Source: Lysobacter arenosi (GTDB taxonomy: Bacteria; Pseudomonadota; Gammaproteobacteria; Xanthomonadales; Xanthomonadaceae). Taken from it: 64,000 bases of DNA. Shown piece by piece: positions 57,835-64,000 of the stretch. The stretch lies in assembly GCF_016613475.2 (NCBI RefSeq), contig NZ_CP071517.1, forward strand, positions 124,001-188,000, given 5' to 3'. A program made the position numbers and the translations under genes. Position 1 is the first letter of the stretch. Every line of letters starts with the position of its first letter. The notes beneath the pieces are model-generated. The model was not told the DNA's origin and made no database searches. It saw only the letters and a list, made by a program, of their open reading frames with translations.

Positions 57835-58183
57835 TCCCGGCAGCAATCGTGAACTCCCGCCGATCCCGGCGAAGCGCTACTTCACCATCGGTGAAGTCAG
57901 TGAGCTGTGCGACGTCAAGCCGCACGTGCTGCGCTACTGGGAGACCGAGTTCCCGATGCTCAACCCGGTCAAGCGTCGCGGCAACCGCCGTTACTACCAG
58001 CGCCACGAGGTGCTGATGGTCCGGCAAATCCGCGGCCTGCTGTACGAACAGGGCTACACCATCGGCGGCGCCCGCCTGCGCCTGGAAGGCGAATCGGCCA
58101 AGGACGAGTCCGCGCTGAGCTCGCAGATCATCAAGCAGGTGCGGATGGAGCTGGAAGAGGTCCTCACGCTGCTGCGCCGCTGA
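57827..58183 (+). CDS. Small MerR-family regulator
   Basis: This 118-residue protein has the MerR winged helix at about 14-80 ([26 protein letters not shown], then [35 protein letters not shown] in part). A short dimerisation helix follows, with no effector domain. A gene of this type follows ihfA in many gammaproteobacteria. Its targets are not known. Confidence 0.93.
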   Translation: MLDPGSNRELPPIPAKRYFTIGEVSELCDVKPHVLRYWETEFPMLNPVKRRGNRRYYQRHEVLMVRQIRGLLYEQGYTIGGARLRLEGESAKDESALSSQIIKQVRMELEEVLTLLRR

Positions 58184-58282
58184 CGCGGCACCTCGTAGTG
58201 TTCATGGCCGGATGGATGGCCGGACACGGCAACAAGCGGCTATACTTGCCGCCCGCCGCAAGGCGGAGATCGCAATACACGT

Positions 58283-58359
58283 CGGGGCGTAGCGCAGCCT
58301 GGTAGCGCATCTGCCTGGGGGGCAGAGGGTCGTCGGTTCAAATCCGGCCGTCCCGACCA
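58283..58359 (+). tRNA. tRNA-Pro (anticodon GGG)
   Basis: A 77-base cloverleaf with encoded CCA. The acceptor stem is CGGGGCG/CGTCCCG, the anticodon stem-loop CTGCCTGGGGGGCAG carries GGG, and the T-loop is GGTTCAAATCC. Confidence 0.96.
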
Positions 58360-58413
58360 TTGCATCAAGTACCTGCGTGACGTGGAACAGACGCGTCACG
58401 CCGAAGTCGACGA

Positions 58414-58974
58414 CTACCTTCTCGGCTCATACCGCAAGACCAACGCCCCCGAGTCGAGCTGGCCCTCGCTCACGAGCTTCAGGTCGACAGGTTTCGGCAT
58501 CCCCGCGAACAACGTCGGCCCGTGGCCGGCGAGCCTGGGATGCACCACGAACTCGTACTCGTCGATCAGGCCCAGTTCGGCCAATGCCCGCGGCAGCGTC
58601 ACGCCTCCCACGAAAATCGCCTTGCCCGGTTCCCGCTTGAGCCGTTGCACGGCGTCGTGAAGGTCTCCGCGCAGCAGCTCCGCGTTCCAGTCGACCTGTT
58701 CGAGGGTTGTCGAAACGACATACTTCTTCGCCGCATGGATCGTCTGGGCGAACGGCATCACCCAGGGTTCCGCCCAGTCGGGCATCACGCCTGTCTCCGC
58801 CGGCTTCCGCCACGCTTCTTCCATCATCTGGTAGGTCACCCGGCCGAACAGGAGGGCGTCGGCCTCGGCGAGGTTGCTGGCGTGGTGACGATGCAGCTCT
58901 GCGTCCGCTTCGATCCCGCGATGGTCGCAGCACCCGTCCAGCGTGAGGTTGATGGAATACCGAAGTGGACGCAT
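58414..58974 (-). CDS. Dihydrofolate reductase-like protein (RibD C-terminal fold)
   Basis: The 186-residue protein starts MRPLRYSINLTLDGCCDHRG, has ADALLFGRVTYQMME, and ends with GGVTLPRALAELGLIDEYEFVVHPRL in part, the layout of the YwjB/YyaP group. Members are presumed NADPH-dependent reductases with unknown substrates. AGGAG stands before the ATG. It lies 16 bases after the BLUF gene on the same strand, so the two are probably co-transcribed. Confidence 0.88.
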   Translation of the reverse strand: MRPLRYSINLTLDGCCDHRGIEADAELHRHHASNLAEADALLFGRVTYQMMEEAWRKPAETGVMPDWAEPWVMPFAQTIHAAKKYVVSTTLEQVDWNAELLRGDLHDAVQRLKREPGKAIFVGGVTLPRALAELGLIDEYEFVVHPRLAGHGPTLFAGMPKPVDLKLVSEGQLDSGALVLRYEPRR

Positions 58975-58990
58975 TGCGATTCTCCTGTGC

Positions 58991-59455
58991 TCAGGCCGGG
59001 GCGACCGGGTTCTCGGCTTGCCACTTGCTCCAGTAATGCAGCAGCAGAGCGATGCCGTCGTTTCGTTTGAACGAGCTTCGGGTCACCGGAATGGACTCTT
59101 CCCAGCGTGCCTGCGCCAAGTCCTGCAGAGTCGACGCCGTCGCGTTGCAGAAGCCCATGTGCCAGGTCTCGAACTGACGGTTCGCGACCGGCGCATTCAT
59201 GAGTTCGCGGATGTCGGCGTGGCTCCGCGCCTGGCGGATTCGCTCATACGCGGCATCGACGTAGTCGGGCAGTCCTTCGAAGTACTGGAAGAACTGCTGG
59301 CCATTGAAGAACAGGACTCCCGTGACTCCCGACATTGCATTGAATCCGCGGGCGTCGAGCAACAGCCCGTCGATCTCGGCGGGCTGCAAAGTGCGCGTCG
59401 CGGTACTGACGTACGCGATGGCGCGCAAAGCGTTGTTCAAGTCGGTGGTCCGCAT
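58991..59455 (-). CDS. BLUF-domain blue-light photoreceptor, short type
   Basis: I choose the ATG at 59455 (a GTG at 59470 is in frame), giving 154 residues. The BLUF domain covers about 10-105, with the flavin-site residues Tyr15, Asn39 and Gln57 (in FFQYFEG), and Trp98 and Met100 in TWHM. All five are spaced as in AppA of Rhodobacter. The remaining 45 residues form a helical cap without an enzymatic domain. It would sense blue light with FAD and act through a partner protein not identified here. Confidence 0.92.
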   Translation of the reverse strand: MRTTDLNNALRAIAYVSTATRTLQPAEIDGLLLDARGFNAMSGVTGVLFFNGQQFFQYFEGLPDYVDAAYERIRQARSHADIRELMNAPVANRQFETWHMGFCNATASTLQDLAQARWEESIPVTRSSFKRNDGIALLLHYWSKWQAENPVAPA

Positions 59456-59470
59456 TGGATCGATCCGCAC

Positions 59471-59782
59471 CCGAAACTGGGGCGCCCCGCGGCGAGACTA
59501 GGCGAGCCCTTGGCCGGCCGCAACCCGCGGCTGCTTCACGCCCAACAAAAAAGGGCCGCGCGCCTCGGTGGGAGGCTCGCGACCCTCCGGCGGATGGCAT
59601 GCTTGGAGCAAGCCATCGTCGACCGATTCGGCTCGTACGGGAGATCGATGATCTGAACTACATGATCTGATCTACTCTCGTCACCGGATCGGCAGGGCAA
59701 GCATAGTGGCGCTGGCGAATTCCAGCGTGAGGAAATCGCCGAACCGGGAACACCTGGCCATAACAATTACTCACGGCGGCAC
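59471..59782. other. Intergenic region between BLUF and cupin genes
   Basis: These 312 bases contain no convincing gene. The minus strand carries two consecutive hairpins ending in a U-tract (see the candidate RNA at 59545-59700). The stretch around 59645-59690 has several repeats of GATCTGA/GATCTACT. The last 50 bases must hold the cupin promoter. Confidence 0.5.
59545..59700 (-). ncRNA. Candidate small RNA or leader with terminator, upstream of the BLUF gene
   Basis: On the minus strand, GATGGCTTGCT and AGCATGCCATC (59593-59617) form an eleven-base-pair hairpin with one mismatch and a CCA loop. Directly after it a 14-position stem (59553-59585) with one mismatch and one wobble is followed by TTTTTT (59552-59547). 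This ends about 90 bases before the BLUF start. The 5' end near 59700 is a guess. It could be an independent small RNA or an attenuated leader. Confidence 0.4.
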
Positions 59783-60253
59783 ATGCATCCCCGCGCAGAA
59801 CACCTGATCAGCGAACTGCAGCTCGCCCCGCATCCGGAAGGTGGTTACTTCCGCCGCGTGTATGCATCGGAAACGAGCGTGGAAGCGGCCGGAACATCGC
59901 GGCCGGCACTGACCGCCATCCGCTTCCTGCTTGCCCGCGGGCAGGTCAGCCAATGGCACCGGATCGATGCGGACGAGTGCTGGCATTGGCAGGAGGGCGA
60001 CGCGCTGGAGCTGCTGGAGTTCGACCCGGGCACCGCTGCGCTTACGACCACGCTCCTCGATCGCAGCGGGCAGGGCGCGCCGATGCATGTCGTCCCGGCC
60101 GGGCGCTGGCAGGCGGCGCGTCCGCTGGGCGAATACGCGCTCGTGGCATGCACGGTATCGCCAGGATTCGTCTGGGAAGGTTTCGAAATGCTGGATGGGA
60201 GCAGTGAAGTGGCCGCCGTGCTTTCGCGCTTGGGCAGCTACTACTTGGGATAG
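59783..60253 (+). CDS. Cupin-fold DUF985 protein
   Basis: The 156-residue protein has the DUF985 pattern: LISELQLAPHPEGGYFRRVYAS at the start, TAIRFLLARGQVSQWHRID (metal-type His) near 45 and WHWQEGDALELLEF near 68. It continues with GRWQAARPLGEYALVACTVSPGFVWEGFEM in part. Proteins of this group are predicted epimerase-like cupins of unknown substrate. Its 3' end overlaps the convergent gene by 13 bases. Confidence 0.9.
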   Translation: MHPRAEHLISELQLAPHPEGGYFRRVYASETSVEAAGTSRPALTAIRFLLARGQVSQWHRIDADECWHWQEGDALELLEFDPGTAALTTTLLDRSGQGAPMHVVPAGRWQAARPLGEYALVACTVSPGFVWEGFEMLDGSSEVAAVLSRLGSYYLG

Positions 60254-61044
60254 AGCAGGGTGAAGGTGAATCGCAGTCCCCAGTCGGCGCCATTGTCCGG
60301 CGCTTCCGCGTAGTAGCGGATTCCGCCCTGATAGCTCACCAGCTGGCTGCCGATCTTGCTGACCTTGCTGTAGCCCAGGTTGATGGGCACGGTCCACTGG
60401 CTTCCCTTCCAGTCATACGTCGACTCCAGGTTGGCTGAAAGCGTGCGGCCCTGGCCCAGTCCCTTCGCCAGGAACGGCTGCAGGAACGTGCTGCTGATAT
60501 CGGCACGGTTGTCCTCGCCCGCGAACGACCAGACGTGGTTGACCAGTGCGCCGTAGGTCCACCCATCCTTGGTCTGCTTGAGGACGACGGCGGTAGGGCC
60601 AGCGCCCCATTTCTCGGCACCCAGCAATTCATCGGTGGCCGTCGGCAGATACAGGACCGGGCCGACGCCCCAGGTCCAGCCCGAGGCCGTCGGTTCCTTG
60701 GGAGAGAAGAACACGCTCTGCAGCGTGTCGCCGAGCCCGAACTGCGATCCCGAGCCGGGGAAGATGTTCTCCTGGTACGTGATCGGAACGATGGTTCGCG
60801 AGATCAGGTTCCAGTCTTCGTTGATGGACACCGGAATAACCGGCTGGACGTTGACGAAAGTCTTGCTGCCATCGTCGGTGGGTCCGATTCCATCGTCGTA
60901 GTTGAATTGCAGCGGCACGCTGATCAGGCTGGCGACGGGATTGGAAAGCTTTTTCGCCAGCTCATCCGCATCCTGTGCCAGCGCCGGCGAGGAGAACAGC
61001 AACGCCATTGGTGCGAAGCAGGCCATCCAGCGATTGATATCCAT
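60241..61044 (-). CDS. Predicted outer-membrane beta-barrel, transporter-like
   Basis: The start at 61044 gives 267 residues with a signal peptide (to about 24, SSPALAQ). After DADELAKKLSNPVASLISVPLQFNYDDGIG in part, repeating amphipathic strands follow (WTWGVGPVLYLPTATDELLG, GGIRYYAEAPDNGADWGLRF). It ends in TFTLLYPK. This resembles the so-called neuromedin-U or phenol-degradation MetA-like barrel group. Function is unknown. Confidence 0.78.
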   Translation of the reverse strand: MDINRWMACFAPMALLFSSPALAQDADELAKKLSNPVASLISVPLQFNYDDGIGPTDDGSKTFVNVQPVIPVSINEDWNLISRTIVPITYQENIFPGSGSQFGLGDTLQSVFFSPKEPTASGWTWGVGPVLYLPTATDELLGAEKWGAGPTAVVLKQTKDGWTYGALVNHVWSFAGEDNRADISSTFLQPFLAKGLGQGRTLSANLESTYDWKGSQWTVPINLGYSKVSKIGSQLVSYQGGIRYYAEAPDNGADWGLRFTFTLLYPK

Positions 61045-61140
61045 ATGCACGCGCGCCTGGCCAGTTGACTGCATATGATCGATCCCGTTGTAGATTCGGC
61101 GTGAACGCCGTCGCCGGAACCAGCAAGGGCCGCCAGACGA

Positions 61141-61170
61141 CAAGGCCGCCCGCCAGGGCCGGCGGCCTTG
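61141..61170 (-). terminator. Hairpin after the S8 protease gene
   Basis: CAAGGCCGCC and GGCGGCCTTG form a perfect ten-base-pair stem just beyond the protease stop on the minus strand. A T-run is lacking, so termination would be inefficient or Rho-dependent. Confidence 0.5.
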
Positions 61171-61177
61171 CGTTACG

Positions 61178-62554
61178 TCAGGGCGTCAACGACAGCGCAT
61201 TCGCCGCGGTGATCAAGCCTTCGCCAGTGGCGTCCGCGCCCCAGCAGGTCTGCACCGGTGGGCCAGAAGGCTGCGTCAACAGCGCGCAACCGGCGGGCAT
61301 CGGAAGTGCGGCTGTTTCGAGGATGTCCTCGACGTCGGCCTGCAGTAGGGTCGGGTTCTTCTGCAGCATCAGTGCCGCTATTCCTGCCACATGCGGCGAG
61401 GCCATCGACGTGCCACTGAGATAGAAGTACGACGTCTTGCCGCTCTGCGTCTGGTACGGACCGACGACCCACGAACCCGGGGCGACCACGTCCAGGTCCT
61501 GGCCGGCCAGTTCACGGCTGGAGAAGTCCGCGATGTGGAAATCGGAAACCGACGTCGGGTCGGCCACGTTGTCGGCATTCCACCAGTTGCCGGGATTGCC
61601 GTCAGCGCCAGGCTTCCATTGCCCGTTCCAGCCCGATGCGGCCACCGAGATCACCGGTGCATAGGCGCCGGGAAATCCCATGCCGGACTCGCCCTCATTG
61701 CCGCCCGAAGCGACGATGATCACGCCCTCGTCGATCGCGAAGTCGATGGCGGCCTTCTCGAGTGCATCCAGCTCCGAGCCGCCCAGGCTCATGTTGATTA
61801 CCACGGGTGCGTTGCCCAATGCGCCGCTGGCCTTGAGGTCGGCCACGTACACGATGCCGGCGGCGACCACCGACGACCAGCCCGATCCGTTCTGATTCAA
61901 GACCTTTACCGGGATCACGGTCGCCAGCGGCGCCGTGCCGTTGATGGGCACCCCGTTGAGGCTGTAACCCAGGATGGTGCTGGTCACGTGGGTGCCGTGG
62001 GAGTTCTGGTCGTGTTCCCACTTGTTGGGAGGTTCGGAGATGCCGCCCTGTTCACCGCCTCCGCCGTTGAAGGCCTTGGCGAACTGGGCGGCGATGCGTT
62101 CTTGCGGGAAGTACTGGCGCCACGTGTCGAGCAGGCCCGTGTCGAGCACGGCGACATAGACACCGTTGCCGTCCTGCGCAATGGTGCGGCCTTGTCCGAG
62201 GTTGGTGACGTCGACGGCGTCCTGGTCCCAGGTGCTCAAGCCGGTGACGAAACTGGTGGCACTGACCGTATCCACCGGTGCGCCCTTGCGTTCGGCATCC
62301 GGGTTTGCGGACAACACGAAATCAAGCGCGCGAATCGCCGCCAGTTGGCTTTCGGTAGTCTTGAGGGTGACCGCATCGATCTCGGTCAGCACCTTGCGCA
62401 CGTTGCCGTGGGCGCCAAGCTGCGCGAGGATCGCCGGTGAGGGGGCGGTATTGAGCAGCACGTTGACGCCAATCTGGCGCGAGCCGGGGGCTGCCTGGGC
62501 GGTGATTGGAAGCAGGCATGCCAGGGTGAGAACGCTCATGACACTCTTGACCAC
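61178..62554 (-). CDS. Secreted subtilisin-like serine protease (S8)
   Basis: The GTG at 62554 is preferred because GAGGAGG lies five bases upstream; an ATG at 62575 lies ahead of that site. The 458 residues have a signal peptide (to about 21), an inhibitor-like propeptide (about 25-110) and an S8 catalytic domain. Asp138 is in VAVLDTG, His186 in NSHGTHV, Asn286 in ASGGNEGE and Ser383 in SGTSMASPH. There is no C-terminal PPC or P domain. It is probably an extracellular digestive protease. Confidence 0.93.
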   Translation of the reverse strand: MVKSVMSVLTLACLLPITAQAAPGSRQIGVNVLLNTAPSPAILAQLGAHGNVRKVLTEIDAVTLKTTESQLAAIRALDFVLSANPDAERKGAPVDTVSATSFVTGLSTWDQDAVDVTNLGQGRTIAQDGNGVYVAVLDTGLLDTWRQYFPQERIAAQFAKAFNGGGGEQGGISEPPNKWEHDQNSHGTHVTSTILGYSLNGVPINGTAPLATVIPVKVLNQNGSGWSSVVAAGIVYVADLKASGALGNAPVVINMSLGGSELDALEKAAIDFAIDEGVIIVASGGNEGESGMGFPGAYAPVISVAASGWNGQWKPGADGNPGNWWNADNVADPTSVSDFHIADFSSRELAGQDLDVVAPGSWVVGPYQTQSGKTSYFYLSGTSMASPHVAGIAALMLQKNPTLLQADVEDILETAALPMPAGCALLTQPSGPPVQTCWGADATGEGLITAANALSLTP

Positions 62555-62887
62555 GGTGACCTCCTCAAATGACATTGGACGATCGCGGAACTGCCTTCCC
62601 GGTAGCAGCACCGTCCGGACGGCCTCGCGGCCGGCCGCTTCCCTATGTAATCCGGCTTCCCTGATCGATGTGACGGTGCCCCCGAGGCGTGGAAGATGCG
62701 CGCCCGTTCGTTCACGCTGCGTGAGCGGGACGATACGCCCCATGACGGTCCTGCCCCTGGTCCCGCCTTCGCGGGAATGAACGGGTGGAGGTTTGATTGG
62801 CCTCCGGGTTGCGGGCACGCTGGGGCTGAACTCGCCCGGCCAGCCGTGGTCCATGTCCGGGAATCGAGTCCCCCACAAGGAGTGGAA
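62555..62887. other. Divergent intergenic region between the S8 protease and GumN-like genes
   Basis: No gene is supported in these 333 bases. Both divergent promoters should lie here, but no pair of boxes stands out. A REP-like unit is at 62758-62780. Confidence 0.5.
62758..62780. repeat. REP-like inverted repeat
   Basis: TCCCGC and GCGGGA frame CTTC in the divergent gap, with the outer GGT...ATGAAC of the family at 16106. Confidence 0.6.
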
Positions 62888-63913
62888 ATGCGAACTGGCC
62901 TTGCCCCCGCAATGCTCGGATTGTCGATCGTCTTCGCCGCAGTGCCGGCATCGGCGCAGGCACCGCTGCCCCCGATCCGCGACATGGACACGCTCGTCGT
63001 CAGCGGCGTGCAGCCCGGTCCCGGCATGTGGAAGATCACGCGCGACGATCACACGCTCTATGTGCTCGGGACGCTGTCGCCGCTGCCCAAGCGCATGGAG
63101 TGGGAATCGCGCGATGTCGAGAACGTGATCGCCCAGGCGCAGGAAGTGATCCAGGCGCCGAGCGTGAGCATCGATGGAAAGCTCGGCATCTTCCAGCGCC
63201 TGTTGCTCGCGCCCAAGGCGCTGAGCGCGCGCAAGAATCCCGACGGCCAGACCCTGCAGCAGGTGGTGCCGGCCGACATGTACGCGCGCTGGCTGGTGCT
63301 CAAGCGCAAGTACATGGGGCGCGATGAAGGCGTCGAGCAGTGGCGGCCGATGATGGCGGCGCTGGAGCTATTTGACGAAGCGATGGACGACAGCGACCTC
63401 AAGCAGTACGGGATGGTTTCGCCGGTTGTCGAGAAGATGGCTCGTCGCCACAAGGTCCCGTTGACGACCACGCGCGTGACCATCGTCATCGAAGATCCGA
63501 AAGTTGCCTTGCAGGAATTCCGCGAGTCCAAGCTCGACGACGTCGATTGCTTCGGCAAGACGATGCAGCGGCTGGAGTCGGATCTGGAGATGATGCGCGA
63601 GCGTGCCAATGCCTGGGCGATCGGTGACATCGCGACGCTGAAGTCGCTGCCGTACACCGACCAGAACGAAGCCTGCATCAAGGCCGTCTCGCAAGCCGCG
63701 GTGCTGCGCAAGCGCGCCGGCGACATCGAGGCGAAGGTGCGTGAGCGCTGGCTGGACGCCGCCGAGCTGGCGTTGAAGAACAATCGCGTAAGCCTGGCGG
63801 TGCTGCCGATGCGCGAGTTGCTCAAGCCCGATGGCTACGCTGCGCAACTGCGCGCGCGCGGCTATTCCGTCGAGGAGCCAGGCGAACCTGCTACCGCCAC
63901 TGCAGCACCGTAG
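62888..63913 (+). CDS. TraB/GumN family secreted protein
   Basis: Starting at 62888 (after AAGGAG) gives 341 residues with a signal peptide (to about 24, PASAQ). The TraB/GumN domain follows: GPGMWKITRDDHTLYVLGTLSPLPKRMEWESRDVE in part, and later CIKAVSQAAVLRKRAGDIEAK and ISL-type strand SLAVLPMRELLKPDGY. Family members are thought to be metal-dependent proteases (Tiki-like); in Xanthomonas one lies in the xanthan cluster. The catalytic GTxH pattern is altered here to GTLS. Confidence 0.85.
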   Translation: MRTGLAPAMLGLSIVFAAVPASAQAPLPPIRDMDTLVVSGVQPGPGMWKITRDDHTLYVLGTLSPLPKRMEWESRDVENVIAQAQEVIQAPSVSIDGKLGIFQRLLLAPKALSARKNPDGQTLQQVVPADMYARWLVLKRKYMGRDEGVEQWRPMMAALELFDEAMDDSDLKQYGMVSPVVEKMARRHKVPLTTTRVTIVIEDPKVALQEFRESKLDDVDCFGKTMQRLESDLEMMRERANAWAIGDIATLKSLPYTDQNEACIKAVSQAAVLRKRAGDIEAKVRERWLDAAELALKNNRVSLAVLPMRELLKPDGYAAQLRARGYSVEEPGEPATATAAP

Positions 63914-64000
63914 GCTGCTGCACCAGGGCCCGCTCGACTGTCCGGATGGCGTCGGGCTTCGGGTTTACCAGGAAGCGCTGCGTGCTCAGCTCCAGCACAG
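63891..64000 (-). CDS. 3' end of an unidentified minus-strand gene
   Basis: The minus strand is open from the window edge to a TAG at 63891, encoding VLELSTQRFLVNPKPDAIRT and continuing to the end QQPTVLQWR. The composition looks coding and the plus strand has no competing gene after 63913. It overlaps the end of the GumN-like gene by 23 bases. Too little is visible to name it. Confidence 0.5.
   Translation of the reverse strand, partial: VLELSTQRFLVNPKPDAIRTVERALVQQPTVLQWR

Noticed and set aside
59536..59766. A 76-codon minus-strand ORF upstream of the BLUF gene
   Set aside because: It runs through the two hairpins and the U-tract, has irregular composition (Arg/Ser/Pro) and no recognised motif. 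A structured RNA explains the region better.

Overview
The window is GC-rich, densely coding DNA from a gammaproteobacterial chromosome, most likely Xanthomonadaceae (Lysobacter, Luteimonas or a close relative). This is inferred from several features together: an Oar-like TonB-dependent receptor with an N-terminal carboxypeptidase-regulatory-like domain, the petABC-sspA-sspB order, ihfA followed by a small MerR gene, a GumN/TraB-type protein, and many short inverted repeats of the CCCGGCG...CGCCGGG type. No search could be run, so the genus is not settled.

Layout. 1-4.6 kb: the 3' end of an autotransporter, then small membrane or unknown proteins, including a cold-shock/membrane/excalibur fusion and a small membrane protein with a pilin-like tail. 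4.7-12.2 kb (mostly minus): cstA-ybdD, corA, then the phoH-ybeY-corC-DUF4105 RNA-maturation/envelope operon. 12.3-17.9 kb (plus): TetR regulator, HlyD lipoprotein, ABC ATPase, ABC-2 permease, amidohydrolase; miaB follows on the minus strand. 19.5-21.6 kb: two tandem lytic transglycosylases. 21.8-25.8 kb: cytochrome bc1 (petABC), sspA, sspB. 25.9-32.5 kb: an FHA protein, nadC, a Trm112-like gene, purE-purK, sodB, grxD, an SDR and marC. 32.5-37.6 kb: the large TonB receptor and ppnN. 37.6-45.8 kb: a FimS/AlgZ-type histidine kinase divergent from a complete minor-pilin operon (fimT, pilV, pilW, pilX, pilY1, pilE). 45.9-47.3 kb: a 1.3 kb insertion carrying an FkbM methyltransferase, bounded by tRNA-Asn and a duplicate of its 3' end. 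47.4-52.5 kb: another FimT-like pseudopilin, uvrB, tRNA-Val and thrS. 52.5-58.4 kb: infC-rpmI-rplT-pheS-pheT-ihfA-merR and tRNA-Pro. 58.4-64 kb: a DHFR-like reductase, a BLUF photoreceptor, a cupin, an outer-membrane-type protein, an S8 protease, a GumN-like protein and the end of an unidentified gene.

Functional links. The fimT-pilE operon supplies the priming complex, tip adhesin and pilin subunit of type IV pili, and the neighbouring histidine kinase is of the type that controls this operon in Pseudomonas. petABC forms respiratory complex III. phoH-ybeY and miaB act on RNA and tRNA. infC-ihfA is the conserved translation cluster.

The strongest unusual signals are: (1) a threonine-codon leader peptide followed by mutually exclusive hairpins and a terminator ahead of thrS, which looks like ribosome-mediated attenuation of threonyl-tRNA synthetase; (2) the tRNA-Asn direct repeat flanking the FkbM gene; (3) a structured, terminated transcript candidate on the minus strand upstream of the BLUF gene; (4) a PPC-like domain embedded in the vWA region of PilY1; (5) the kinase/pilus neighbourhood; (6) a terminator-like hairpin in the leader of the TonB receptor.
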